The notes under the pieces: model-generated
Told to the model about the DNA's origin: nothing
The model's database searches: none
The model's input: only the letters and a program-made list of their open reading frames with translations
Shown: one piece after another, positions 11,126-19,218 of the stretch
Position numbering within the stretch: the first letter of the stretch is position 1
How the letters are laid out: every line of letters starts with the position of its first letter
Position numbers and translations under genes: made by a program
Source of the DNA: Pseudomonadota bacterium
Lineage (GTDB): Bacteria; Pseudomonadota; Gammaproteobacteria; Acidiferrobacterales; Acidiferrobacteraceae
Reading direction: 5' to 3'
Length of the DNA stretch: 50,384 nucleotides
Assembly: GCA_021841585.1 (NCBI GenBank)
Contig: JAKBUS010000011.1
Coordinates: forward strand, 1 to 50,384

Positions 11126-12475
11126 TCAATCGATCCCGTAAGCGCGGCGCAAGAGCGCATAACGCGAGATCGGCGCGGTCCGCGCGTCCAGGCCCTGGGC
11201 CAGGTGATGGCCGGCTATCGGGCAATCGCTCATGAGATGGTCGGCATCGGCCGCGCGGATACGCGTCACCACCGGCCGCCCGATCTTGACCGCGTCCTCG
11301 TAGAACTCGGTCTTCACGCCATAGGTTCCGTCGTGCCCGGAACAGCGCTCTATCACCTCGATCGTGGTCCCCGGCACCATCAGGAGGAGATCACGGGTCT
11401 TCAGGCCGATGTTCTGCACGCGCTGATGACAGGGGACATGATAGGCGATCTTGCCGAGCGGGTTGCGAAAATCCGTTTTCATGCGTCCGGCCTTGTGGCG
11501 CAGGAGCAGGTACTCGAAGGGATCGAACATGGCCTTTTGGACCTTAGCCACGGCCTCATCCTCGGGAAAGAGGAGCGGCAGCTCCTGCTTGAACATGAGC
11601 ACGCAGGACGGTACAGGAGAGACGATATCGTAGCCCTCGTCGACGAGCGCGGCAAGCCCTGGGATATTCGCCTCCTTCAGGGCGGCGACGCCATCGAGGT
11701 CGCCCACCTCGAGCTTGGGCATGCCGCAGCAACGCTCGGAGTCGTAGAGGCATACACCGATGCCGTTGTGCTCCAGCACGCGCGCGAGATCGGTGGCGAG
11801 CTCGGGTTCGTTATAGTTGCCATAGCATGTCGCGAATACGATCACCCGACCCTTGGTCTCGGGGGTCGGTTCGGGGGTCAGGGGCGCGGATTGCCAGCTC
11901 TTATGGAAGGTCCGGCTATGATAGGCCGGTAAATGCGCGCGTGCGTCCACGCCGAGCGCGGACTGTAAAAGGGCGCGCGCCGCGCCGTTGCGGTTGGCGG
12001 CATTGACCACCTGCGTGACGATCGGGATACCCGCGAGCCTCCCGACGGCATCGGTGCTGGTCAAGACGCGATCGCGCAGACGCGTCTTGCCGGCGCGGAA
12101 TTTCGCGCTTTTGGCACGCAGCATAAGGTGCGGGAAATCCACGTTCCAGGGATGCGGCGGCACGTATGGGCATTTCGTCATGTAGCACATATCGCACAGA
12201 TAGCACTGATCCACGACCTTCGCGTAATCCGCATGATCGACGCTCTTCACCTCCATATCCGCGGAGTTGTCTATGAGATCAAAGAGCGTGGGGAATGCCT
12301 GACAGAGGTTGAAGCATCGGCGACAACCGTGACAGATATCAAAAACTCGGGTCAGTTCGGCATCAAGGGCGGCGGGATCGGTAAAAAGCGGATCGCGCCA
12401 AGCGATGGGATGGCGCGTCGGCGCGTCGAGATTCCCCTCACGATTGACCAGGGCCTTGTCCTCTTCTTTTTCCAT
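11126..12475 (-). CDS. HdrD/GlpC-like iron-sulfur oxidoreductase
   Basis: 449 residues. The N-terminal di-cluster ferredoxin domain carries C48-x2-C51-x2-C54-x3-C58 and C91-x2-C94-x2-C97-x4-C102, enough for two [4Fe-4S] clusters. The C-terminal half has CCG-type domains: [10 protein letters not shown] then [10 protein letters not shown], and [11 protein letters not shown] then [11 protein letters not shown], where the second CCG has become CSG. Related proteins (HdrD, GlpC) pass electrons between quinones or thiols and partners. Next to rubrerythrin it may supply electrons for peroxide reduction; this is inference. ATG 12475 follows GGGGAGGGG; an in-frame extension to 12526 would run into the hairpin at 12498-12518 and is unlikely. 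Confidence 0.88.
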   Translation of the reverse strand: MEKEEDKALVNREGNLDAPTRHPIAWRDPLFTDPAALDAELTRVFDICHGCRRCFNLCQAFPTLFDLIDNSADMEVKSVDHADYAKVVDQCYLCDMCYMTKCPYVPPHPWNVDFPHLMLRAKSAKFRAGKTRLRDRVLTSTDAVGRLAGIPIVTQVVNAANRNGAARALLQSALGVDARAHLPAYHSRTFHKSWQSAPLTPEPTPETKGRVIVFATCYGNYNEPELATDLARVLEHNGIGVCLYDSERCCGMPKLEVGDLDGVAALKEANIPGLAALVDEGYDIVSPVPSCVLMFKQELPLLFPEDEAVAKVQKAMFDPFEYLLLRHKAGRMKTDFRNPLGKIAYHVPCHQRVQNIGLKTRDLLLMVPGTTIEVIERCSGHDGTYGVKTEFYEDAVKIGRPVVTRIRAADADHLMSDCPIAGHHLAQGLDARTAPISRYALLRRAYGID

Positions 12476-12497
12476 CTCCCCCTCCCCGGAAAGAAGA

Positions 12498-12518
12498 CGG
12501 GCCGACAGTGCCGGCCCG
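12498..12518 (-). terminator. Hairpin between rubrerythrin and Fe-S gene (possible attenuator)
   Basis: On the minus strand, stem CGGGCCG / CGGCCCG with a 7-base loop, followed by TCTTCTTTC at 12497-12489. It resembles a weak intrinsic terminator. Placed between the first and second gene, it could lower downstream expression relative to rubrerythrin or protect the rubrerythrin mRNA. Confidence 0.5.
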
Positions 12519-12543
12519 CTTCGCACATGACGTATTTAAAGAC

Positions 12544-12963
12544 CTACTTACCGAGGCCGTCGAGCGCCTTTTGGAACCGGTTGGCGTGCGAGCGCTCGGC
12601 CTTGGCGAGCGTCTCGAACCAGTCGGCGATCTCGTCAAATCCCTCGCTGCGCGCGGTCTTGGCCATGCCTGGGTACATGTCCGTGTACTCGTGGGTCTCG
12701 CCAGCAATGGCCGACTTCAGGTTGTCCGCGGTGCCGCCAATCGGCAGATCAGTGGCCGGATCGCCGACCGCCTCCATGTACTCGAGATGACCGTGGGCAT
12801 GGCCGGTCTCCCCTTCCGCAGTGGAACGAAACACCGCCGAGACGTCATTGTAGCCCTCAACGTCGGCCTTGGCGGCGAAATAGAGATAACGCCGATTGGC
12901 CTGCGATTCGCCGGCGAACGCGGCCTTGAGATTATCGTGAGTTTTGGTACCTTTCAGATTCAT
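12544..12963 (-). CDS. Rubrerythrin-type diiron protein (no rubredoxin domain)
   Basis: Non-haem diiron peroxidase of 139 residues, containing only the four-helix erythrin domain. Candidate ligands follow the family spacing: E19 in [13 protein letters not shown]52/H55 in [12 protein letters not shown]89/E92 in [14 protein letters not shown], and E123/H126 in [10 protein letters not shown]. The C-terminal rubredoxin domain of classical rubrerythrin is missing, as in sulerythrin, so an external electron donor is needed; the downstream Fe-S protein is a candidate. It is the first gene of the string reaching to truA. ATG 12963 has GGAGCAAGACG just before it. Confidence 0.93.
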   Translation of the reverse strand: MNLKGTKTHDNLKAAFAGESQANRRYLYFAAKADVEGYNDVSAVFRSTAEGETGHAHGHLEYMEAVGDPATDLPIGGTADNLKSAIAGETHEYTDMYPGMAKTARSEGFDEIADWFETLAKAERSHANRFQKALDGLGK

Positions 12964-12987
12964 CGTCTTGCTCCGTGTGGGTGTGGA

Positions 12988-13025
12988 TTTAGAATTAGTC
13001 TAAATTATACCTTGTATCCGGTCAA
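12988..13025 (-). promoter_or_regulatory. Rubrerythrin promoter with Fur/PerR-like box
   Basis: On the minus strand TTGACC at 13025-13020 is a good -35. TAGACT at 13002-12997 is the -10 at 17-base spacing, and a perfect TATAAT lies at 13009-13004 in a less favourable position. The -10 region overlaps an AT-rich inverted repeat: plus strand TTAGAATTAGTCTAA at 12989-13003, a 7-1-7 dyad with six of seven pairs matching, close to the PerR consensus TTATAATNATTATAA. Repression by a Fur-family peroxide sensor is inferred. Confidence 0.6.
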
Positions 13026-13122
13026 GGGTTAGCTGTCCGATGAATAAGGACTGGCTAAGTACGCCAAGTTGGCTACTATGATAACCATCTCGACATGATA
13101 TCGGGCAAGTGAATCTGTACCC

Positions 13123-14856
13123 ATGGCGACAGTCAATCCAATGGCAAATGACGGCGTATTGTTGACAGGGCTTGCGGCGCGCCTCGTGCGCGACCACCTG
13201 TTGACGCAAGCCGAGGCCGAGCGCCTGAACGCCGAATCGCTGACCAACAAGGTCTCGTTCGTGACACGGCTGGTGGAGAGCAAGAAGCTCGATGCCCTGA
13301 CCATCGCCAAAGTCGCCTCCGAGGAATTCGGTATTCCTTTACTCGACATCAGCGCCTTTGACAACGAGACCTTCCCGATCAAGCTTGTCGACGCCAAGCT
13401 CATAAGGCGCCACCGCGCGCTGCCGATCTTCAAGCGCGGGAATCGCCTGTTCGTGGCCGTGGCCGACCCCACCAACCTGACAGCGCTAGACGAGATCAAG
13501 TTCAATACCGGGCTGCTCCCGGAGCCTTTGCTGGTCGAGGAAGGCAAGCTTGGGCAGCTCATAGACCGCAGCCTCAGCAACACCGACGACTCGCTGGCCA
13601 ACATGGCGGCGAGCGAGTCCTTGGAAAACATCAATCCCGTCGGGGAGACGACCGAGCCCACCGACGCGGCCGCCGAAGACGACGCCAGCGACAAGCCGAT
13701 CGTCCGGTTCGTCAACAAGATCCTGCTCGACGCCATCAACCGCGGGGCCTCGGACATCCACATAGAGCCCTACGAGCGGATCTACCGGGTGCGGTTTCGG
13801 ACCGACGGTGTCTTGCAGGAGGTCGCCGCTCCGCCGATCGCGCTCGCCGCGCGCATCGCCGCGCGCGTCAAGATCCTGGCGCGGCTCGACATCTCCGAGC
13901 GCCGTATTCCGCAGGATGGGCGCATGAAGATCCGCGTATCGAAGGCGCGCGCGATCGATTTCCGGGTCAGTACCCTGCCGACGCTGTTCGGCGAAAAGGT
14001 TGTGATGCGCCTGCTCGATCCGGCATCGGCGTCGCTCGGCGTCGACAAGCTCGGCTTCGAACCCGATCAGAAGGCCATCTACCTGGAGGCGATCGAGCGA
14101 CCCTACGGCATGGTGCTCGTCACCGGACCAACCGGAAGCGGCAAGACCGTCACCTTGTATACCGCGCTCAATATCCTGAACACCTCGGATCGCAACATCT
14201 CGACCGCCGAGGACCCCGTCGAAATCAACCTCGCCGGCATCAATCAGGTCAACATCAACGAGCGCGCCAAGCTGACCTTCGCGGCCGCGCTACGCGCCTT
14301 CCTTCGTCAGGACCCCGACATCATCATGGTCGGCGAGATCCGCGATCTCGAGACCGCCGAGATCGCCATCAAGGCCGCGCAGACCGGTCATATGGTGATC
14401 TCGACTTTGCATACCAATGATGCCCCCCAGACCCTCGGGCGGCTCGTGAACATGGGCGTACCCCCCTTCAACATCGCCTCGGCGGTCAATCTCATCATCG
14501 CCCAGCGCCTGGCGCGGCGACTGTGCGTGCACTGCCGCAAGCCCCTGGAGCTCCCGGAAGCCGCCCTGCGCCGGGCGGGCTTCCGCGCCGAGGACATCCC
14601 GGGCCTCAAGATCTTCGGCCCGCACGCAGAGGGCTGCGATCAATGCAACGGGGGTTACAAGGGCCGCGTCGGTATCTATCAGGTCATGCCGGTGAGCCCG
14701 GCGATCGGGCAGATCATCATGAACGGCGGCAATGCCAACGACATCGCCGCGCAGGCGCAAAAAGACGGGATTTCCGACCTACGCCAATCAGGCCTGAAAA
14801 AGGTGCGCGAAGGCATCACGAGCCTCGAGGAAGTGGAGCGCGTGACCAACGAATAG
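13123..14856 (+). CDS. pilB: Type IV pilus extension ATPase PilB
   Basis: Hexameric AAA+ motor that powers pilin polymerisation at the inner-membrane platform. 577 residues, typical. MshEN/N-terminal domain about 15-150, ATPase domain about 190-560 with Walker A GPTGSGKT at 335-342, Asp box TAEDPVEINLAGINQVNIN, Walker B DPDIIMVGEIRD and His box TGHMVISTLHTNDA. The zinc tetracysteine is CVHC...CDQC near the C-terminus, a PilB/GspE hallmark absent from PilT. ATG 13123 gives the longest frame; the internal ATG 13141 (MANDGVLLTG) matches the usual PilB N-terminus and may be the true start, since neither has a clear ribosome site. pilC, which normally follows, is absent. Confidence 0.95.
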   Translation: MATVNPMANDGVLLTGLAARLVRDHLLTQAEAERLNAESLTNKVSFVTRLVESKKLDALTIAKVASEEFGIPLLDISAFDNETFPIKLVDAKLIRRHRALPIFKRGNRLFVAVADPTNLTALDEIKFNTGLLPEPLLVEEGKLGQLIDRSLSNTDDSLANMAASESLENINPVGETTEPTDAAAEDDASDKPIVRFVNKILLDAINRGASDIHIEPYERIYRVRFRTDGVLQEVAAPPIALAARIAARVKILARLDISERRIPQDGRMKIRVSKARAIDFRVSTLPTLFGEKVVMRLLDPASASLGVDKLGFEPDQKAIYLEAIERPYGMVLVTGPTGSGKTVTLYTALNILNTSDRNISTAEDPVEINLAGINQVNINERAKLTFAAALRAFLRQDPDIIMVGEIRDLETAEIAIKAAQTGHMVISTLHTNDAPQTLGRLVNMGVPPFNIASAVNLIIAQRLARRLCVHCRKPLELPEAALRRAGFRAEDIPGLKIFGPHAEGCDQCNGGYKGRVGIYQVMPVSPAIGQIIMNGGNANDIAAQAQKDGISDLRQSGLKKVREGITSLEEVERVTNE

Positions 14857-14994
14857 CGCGGCGCGGCCACCGGTAAGGGCTTACGGCATTGCCCGCGCCG
14901 GACACTCAGGACGCGCCCGCGCATGCGGGTACGCCAAGACCATGCGGGCCCACGATTCCATGAGACGACACAGAGCCCGGACCACCATACCATC

Positions 14995-15861
14995 ATGAAT
15001 TCCACCCCGTTCGTGTCCGACCCCGTCATCGGCTATCTGTTCGTGGCCATCTTCGGCGCAGTCATCGGAAGCTTTCTCAGTATGCTCGTCTATCGCCTGC
15101 CGATCATCCTGAAGCGCCAATGGGAACGCGACTGTCGCGAGGCGCTGGCTCAACCGACGACCGACACCGCCGAGACTTTCAATATCGCCTGGCCCGCCTC
15201 GCACTGCCCGCAGTGCCACGCGCCCCTCAAGATCCGTGACAATATTCCGCTTTTTGGATACCTGCTGCTGCGCGGCCGCTGCCGCCATTGTCAGGCGCCC
15301 ATTCCACGCCAATACATCCTGATAGAGGCACTGACGACGCTTGCCGCCATCGTTTCGGTCGCGCATTTTGGGATGGGCGCGCGTGGCGGGTTCGCCTTTG
15401 TGCTCAGCGCCGCGCTGATCGCCTTAACCTTCATCGACAGGCGCGAGCAGATCCTGCCGGATACCATCACCCTGCCGCTCCTCTGGCTCGGGCTGCTCGT
15501 GAATCGCGCCGGACTTTATGCATCGCTTGGCTCGGCGGTCGTGGGCGCCGCGGCGGCCTATATGTTCCTCTGGCTGGTGTTTCACGTGTTCCGCCTGATC
15601 ACCGGCAAGGAGGGCATGGGCCACGGGGACTTCAAGCTGTTTGCCCTCGGCGGGGCGTGGCTTGGCTGGCCATTACTGCCGTTCGTGCTGCTGTTTGCCT
15701 CTCTGACCGGCGCCCTCTACGGGGGCGCGCTCATCGTCACGGGGCGCCAGGCGCGCTCGGCCCCCATGCCCTTCGGTCCGTTCCTGTGCGCGGCGATCTG
15801 GCTTGCGCTCTTCTATGGCTGGCCGCTTACGACTTTGTATCTGCGCAGCGCCCATGGCTAG
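14995..15861 (+). CDS. pilD: Prepilin peptidase / N-methyltransferase PilD
   Basis: Bifunctional integral membrane enzyme that cleaves the leader of type IV prepilins and methylates the new N-terminus. 288 residues. The N-terminal cytoplasmic zinc tetracysteine is C71-x2-C74 and C96-x2-C99. Aspartyl protease residues are D148 in LTFIDRREQILPD and D212 in GMGHGDFK (GxGD motif). About seven further hydrophobic segments. ATG 14995 is chosen because the sequence from MNSTPFVSDPVIGYLF on is family-like, while the upstream extension is not. No ribosome site is evident. It follows pilB after 138 bp and overlaps coaE by 8 bp, preserving the common pilD-coaE order. Confidence 0.95.
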   Translation: MNSTPFVSDPVIGYLFVAIFGAVIGSFLSMLVYRLPIILKRQWERDCREALAQPTTDTAETFNIAWPASHCPQCHAPLKIRDNIPLFGYLLLRGRCRHCQAPIPRQYILIEALTTLAAIVSVAHFGMGARGGFAFVLSAALIALTFIDRREQILPDTITLPLLWLGLLVNRAGLYASLGSAVVGAAAAYMFLWLVFHVFRLITGKEGMGHGDFKLFALGGAWLGWPLLPFVLLFASLTGALYGGALIVTGRQARSAPMPFGPFLCAAIWLALFYGWPLTTLYLRSAHG

Positions 15862-16453
15862 CTACCGCGTCGCGCTGACCGGCGGCGCGGGCGTCGGCAA
15901 GTCGGCCGCCGCCCAGGTCTTCGCTGAATGTGGCGCCACCGTTGTCGATGCCGATCAGATCGCCCACGAACTCCTGGAGCCGGGGCAGGCCGCCAACGCC
16001 GCCGTACGCGCGACCTTCGGCGACGATGTCGCCGACAGCGAGGGGCGCATCCTGCGTCCGCGGCTGCGCGAGCGCGTATTCTCCGATCCCTCCGCGCGCA
16101 AGACCCTGGAGACCATCCTGCACCCCCTGATCCAGAAACTCATGAGGGCCCGGTCCGAGGGCGCGCGGCCCTACGCCGTGCTCGTAATCCCGCTGCTTGC
16201 CGAGACCGGGCGTCCGCCCTGGATCGACCGCGTCCTCGTCATCGACGCCGAGCCTGCGGCGCAGCAACGCAGGCTGCGGGACCGGGGACTGGATCCGATC
16301 AGCATAGAGCGGCTGCTGGCCATCCAGGCATCGCCCGCCGCGCGGCGCGCGTGCGCGGACGATGTCCTCGAAAATACCGGATCGCTGCAGGCCTTGGCGG
16401 AGGGCGTGCGCGCCCTCCACGCGCGCTATGGGGCACTGGCGACGGCGTTTTAA
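15854..16453 (+). CDS. coaE: Dephospho-CoA kinase
   Basis: Phosphorylates the 3'-hydroxyl of dephospho-CoA, the last step of coenzyme A synthesis. 199 residues, standard length. P-loop GGAGVGKS near residues 10-17, then ADQIAHELLEPG and HPLIQKLM with the conserved DAD-type substrate motif (VVDADQIAH). The lid region RRLRDRGLDPISIERLLAIQ is intact. ATG 15854 overlaps the end of pilD by 8 bp; longer in-frame starts lie within pilD. The gene is followed by short GGATTCC repeats. Confidence 0.95.
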   Translation: MASYRVALTGGAGVGKSAAAQVFAECGATVVDADQIAHELLEPGQAANAAVRATFGDDVADSEGRILRPRLRERVFSDPSARKTLETILHPLIQKLMRARSEGARPYAVLVIPLLAETGRPPWIDRVLVIDAEPAAQQRRLRDRGLDPISIERLLAIQASPAARRACADDVLENTGSLQALAEGVRALHARYGALATAF

Positions 16454-16456
16454 ACA

Positions 16457-16490
16457 GGATTCCGGATTCCGGATTCCGGGTTCCGGGTCC
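16457..16490. repeat. Short tandem repeat, GGATTCC unit
   Basis: Three perfect 7-bp units GGATTCC (16457-16477), followed by the variants GGGTTCC (16478-16484) and GGGTCC (16485-16490), directly after the coaE stop. A microsatellite-like tract. Confidence 0.85.
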
Positions 16491-16984
16491 GCCGGACGAT
16501 GGCCATCACGCCCCGCCTCCCACAAGCATGCGGCAAGCATGATCACCCGGTAGCACCTGCCATGGCCGCGCCATTCCTCGTCCATATCCCGGATCTTCCC
16601 CCGCGCGCGATGCATGCCGCTTGGGGCAGATCCACGATCGCCGCCGCCGGCGCGCCTATGTATGGAGGCCGCCTTTATTGCGCCAGGGCCCGCGACCTTG
16701 GCTCCGATATCCACATCGACCAATCCCTCAGGGTAGGACGCCCGTCCCCCGCTTCGGCCTATGAACAGCAACCGGTCGTGGGTCAATGAGCCTTTCCATG
16801 ACGACGCGTACGGCCACTCGCCCTGCAGAAGCGCGCCCATGATCGTCACACCCGCGTTTTGCCGTTCCGCGCTCGCCACCTTGCCATTGGGGCGCGCTCA
16901 CCTGGCCCGCCAAGACTCATAATACCTTCCTGGACGTGTACCGGCAGGCATCCGCCGGCGCACGATCATTGGCGATCGCCTTTT
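16491..16984. other. Intergenic region, about 490 bp
   Basis: Between coaE and the convergent roadblock gene. A minus-strand frame (16879 leftward, running on through coaE) and a plus-strand frame (16499-16789) are open, but neither resembles a known family or has a convincing ribosome site. No RNA gene is recognised. It could be decayed coding DNA. Confidence 0.4.
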
Positions 16985-17392
16985 TCAATCGGGCTGATCG
17001 AGCAGCGCTCGAATACGCGCCGCGACCTTGGTGGCCTCGAGAAACACCATGCCGAGATTGACGGTTTGCCGCGCCGCCACCGCGAGAACACCGTCGTCAC
17101 CGGCCTGAACGAGCAGCATCGTGCCATGTTCGCCCTCAATCATGACGCGCTTTAGTCGCCCGCGATATACCTCTTGCGCGGCCCGCTCGGCGAGCGCCAA
17201 AAGCGAGGCACACATGGCGGCGTAACGGTCGGTGTCGATATGCGGATCGAGCATCGACGCGAGCATGAGTCCATCACCGGATATGACGGCCGACGCCTCG
17301 ATATCGGCGGACAAGGCATTTAGGCCCCGGAGTGCGGACCTCAGCCGGCTCGACTGATTTAAGGACGATTCCTGCACCGCTTGAGCAAACAT
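16985..17392 (-). CDS. Roadblock/LC7 domain protein (MglB/CvnB-like)
   Basis: 135 residues forming a single roadblock/LC7 fold: SADIEASAVISGDGLMLAS is the typical first strand-turn-strand, followed by the helix with YAAMCASLLALAERAAQEV and strands RVMIEGEHGTMLLVQAG and GVLAVAAR. Members act as GTPase-activating or anchoring partners of small Ras-like GTPases such as MglA or CvnD. ATG 17392 has AAGGAGA six bases upstream; a longer frame to 17434 lacks such a site. It is the last gene of the five-gene operon that encodes a GTPase two genes upstream, its likely partner. Cytoplasmic. Confidence 0.85.
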   Translation of the reverse strand: MFAQAVQESSLNQSSRLRSALRGLNALSADIEASAVISGDGLMLASMLDPHIDTDRYAAMCASLLALAERAAQEVYRGRLKRVMIEGEHGTMLLVQAGDDGVLAVAARQTVNLGMVFLEATKVAARIRALLDQPD

Positions 17393-17447
17393 GGCAGTCT
17401 CCTTAGTGATCGAATTGATGGAGGTGCGGTCCATACGTGGCAGCGTT

Positions 17448-17858
17448 TCACACGACCGACTCGATATCCGGAAGCGCCGTGCGCGCCTTCATGATCGCCA
17501 TTCCCAGGTTTGCGGAACGACGGCACACGAAGACGACTACATGATCGGTATGCGTCTTGCCCCTCAGGAAGATATGCAGGAGGTTATCGCTCGTAATGAT
17601 CATCTCCTGAAAGTAGTGATAGTTCCCGTCAGCCGGCAGTCCGCGGGCCTTTTTGAAGAGGTTTTCTATGGTCACGACGTTGGTCCCCTGAAACAGATCC
17701 GACGTGGCGGCTGAGAGCAGTTCCAAGACCTCCTGAGGATGTGAATCCACGGTGCGGATACCAAGCAGCATGCCTGTGCTCAAATCAACATAGCCCGCCG
17801 CCACGCACTCCGGGATCGACACAACGGCTCTTTGAAGGTGGCCTTCTAGATCGGACAT
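17448..17858 (-). CDS. Second roadblock-like protein
   Basis: 136 residues, compatible with a roadblock/MglB-type fold but more diverged: an N-terminal helix and strand (RAVVSIPECVAAGYVDLSTGMLLGI), a long helix (EVLELLSAATSDLFQG), and beta segments EMIITSDNLLHIFLR and DHVVVFVCRRSANLGMAIMKAR. ATG 17858 is chosen because AGGAAAGG lies upstream and the preceding in-frame sequence is the shadow of the phosphatase gene. It starts four bases after the ABC-phosphatase stop and precedes the other roadblock gene by 55 bases. The two could form a heterodimer. The family assignment is by pattern only. Confidence 0.65.
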   Translation of the reverse strand: MSDLEGHLQRAVVSIPECVAAGYVDLSTGMLLGIRTVDSHPQEVLELLSAATSDLFQGTNVVTIENLFKKARGLPADGNYHYFQEMIITSDNLLHIFLRGKTHTDHVVVFVCRRSANLGMAIMKARTALPDIESVV

Positions 17859-17862
17859 ATCG

Positions 17863-19218
17863 CTACCTTTCCTGTGGGGAATGATCGGGAATCGAATGCG
17901 AGCGGCAGGTGACCGATCGCGCGAAGTCCTCGAGGAACTGCGCCTGGGACTCCGACTGGATCCAACGCGCTTCGATGCGACGCGCGCCCTCCACGGCATC
18001 GAGGGCGCTGGCACCCTTCCATATGAGGTAAGCGGCAAGTACGGTCCCGGTTCTGCCAAGGCCGGCGTGGCAGTGCACCGCAATGACGTCGCCGCGGGCC
18101 AGGAGCTCATCGAGCGTCCGGCAGATCTCGCCGGCCTGATCCGTCGTGGGAGGCTCCCTGTCGGGTATCGGGAACCACAGTGCGCGCAGATCATGGGCAC
18201 TCAATGCCGCAGTCTCGATCGGCGTCTCGGTCAGCGACACGAGCACCGTGACACCGACGCGACGCAAGGCGCGCAGGTCGTGGTCGATGTCGAGGAATAC
18301 CCCGGGCTGAGGCATGCCGGCGAGCCGATTCTTATAGAGCCAGAGAAAGCCGCGCGGCCCGCGGGCGGTGCCGGTTGCGTCCCTGCCGGCCCTTGGTATC
18401 GTGGCCGGCAGAGGGGCCGCGAGATCCAGGTCGTCCGATGGCGTGCCCGGCGCCGGCACGGCACACGTCCCGGTTCGCACATAGGCCTGCCCGGCATCGG
18501 TGAGCGGCATGGCAAAAAAGGCATGCGTGGCACGGGCCTCCTGCACGACACCTCCGGCCAGTAACACCACTCGGTCGGCAAGGAAGCGGGCATGGCGCTG
18601 ATTATGGAGGGCCACGAGTACCGCGCGCCGCCGCGCCTCCCCCTTTAGGAAGACCAATAAGCGCAACGCATCGTCCTCATCGAGGCCAGTAGTCGGTTCG
18701 TCGACAAAAAGGACCTGGGGGTCGCCGTTGAGTACCCGCGACACCGCCAGCATCCGCTGCAAGACAAGCGGCAGCCCGGCGGCTGGTTCCTGCAAGCGGC
18801 TTGTGAGTTCCGCGAGCCCCGAGCGCTGAAGGCGTTCCCGGGCCCACGCACACTGCTGTTGGCGGGTCATTTGCGCGCGCGATGCCAGGCCATGCACGAG
18901 ATTGTCGAGCACGCTCGCCGTGATCATGCGCGCGCTCTGGGATACCAGGGCAGGCCTAGCCATGTCGCCCGTCGCAACGCCCGCGAGGCGCGCCTCACCC
19001 CAGACGCGCAGGGATGGGTTGGCATCGTTGAATCCCGCGAGCGTCCTGAGGAGCGTCGACTTGCCGGTCCCGGCGGGACCCAAAAGCGCGGTCGCGCCCG
19101 TTTTCGCCAATGCCATATCCACGAAACTCAAGACCACGCGCCCTCCAAACGCGACCCCGTAGCCACGTAAATCGAGGGCATGGTCATGTAAGTCGCGATG
19201 GCCGGACGCCGCGGTCAT
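17863..19218 (-). CDS. PstB-like ABC ATPase fused to a dual-specificity phosphatase
   Basis: 451 residues with two catalytic modules. Residues 14-250 are an ABC ATPase most like PstB: Walker A GPAGTGKS 47-54, a GFNDANPSLRVWGE segment, Q-loop Q94, Walker B VLFVDE 169-174, D-loop TGLDED, H-loop H205, and a PstB-like end FFAMPLTDAGQAYVRTG. The signature LSGGQ is degenerate (GLPLVLQR 148-155). After a linker, residues 290-437 are a dual-specificity/tyrosine phosphatase: general acid D353 in IPDREPP and the P-loop HCHAGLGRT with C383 and R389. The ATG overlaps the GTPase stop (ATGA). No transporter permease is nearby, so a signalling role is likelier than transport. Confidence 0.85.
   Translation of the reverse strand: MTAASGHRDLHDHALDLRGYGVAFGGRVVLSFVDMALAKTGATALLGPAGTGKSTLLRTLAGFNDANPSLRVWGEARLAGVATGDMARPALVSQSARMITASVLDNLVHGLASRAQMTRQQQCAWARERLQRSGLAELTSRLQEPAAGLPLVLQRMLAVSRVLNGDPQVLFVDEPTTGLDEDDALRLLVFLKGEARRRAVLVALHNQRHARFLADRVVLLAGGVVQEARATHAFFAMPLTDAGQAYVRTGTCAVPAPGTPSDDLDLAAPLPATIPRAGRDATGTARGPRGFLWLYKNRLAGMPQPGVFLDIDHDLRALRRVGVTVLVSLTETPIETAALSAHDLRALWFPIPDREPPTTDQAGEICRTLDELLARGDVIAVHCHAGLGRTGTVLAAYLIWKGASALDAVEGARRIEARWIQSESQAQFLEDFARSVTCRSHSIPDHSPQER

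Noticed and set aside
15827-16879. 350-codon minus-strand frame through coaE and the following gap
   Set aside because: Most of it is antisense to coaE, and the rest has no family resemblance or good ribosome site.
17859-18200. N-terminal extension of the second roadblock gene
   Set aside because: It overlaps the phosphatase gene in another frame and looks like shadow sequence; ATG 17858 has a ribosome site.
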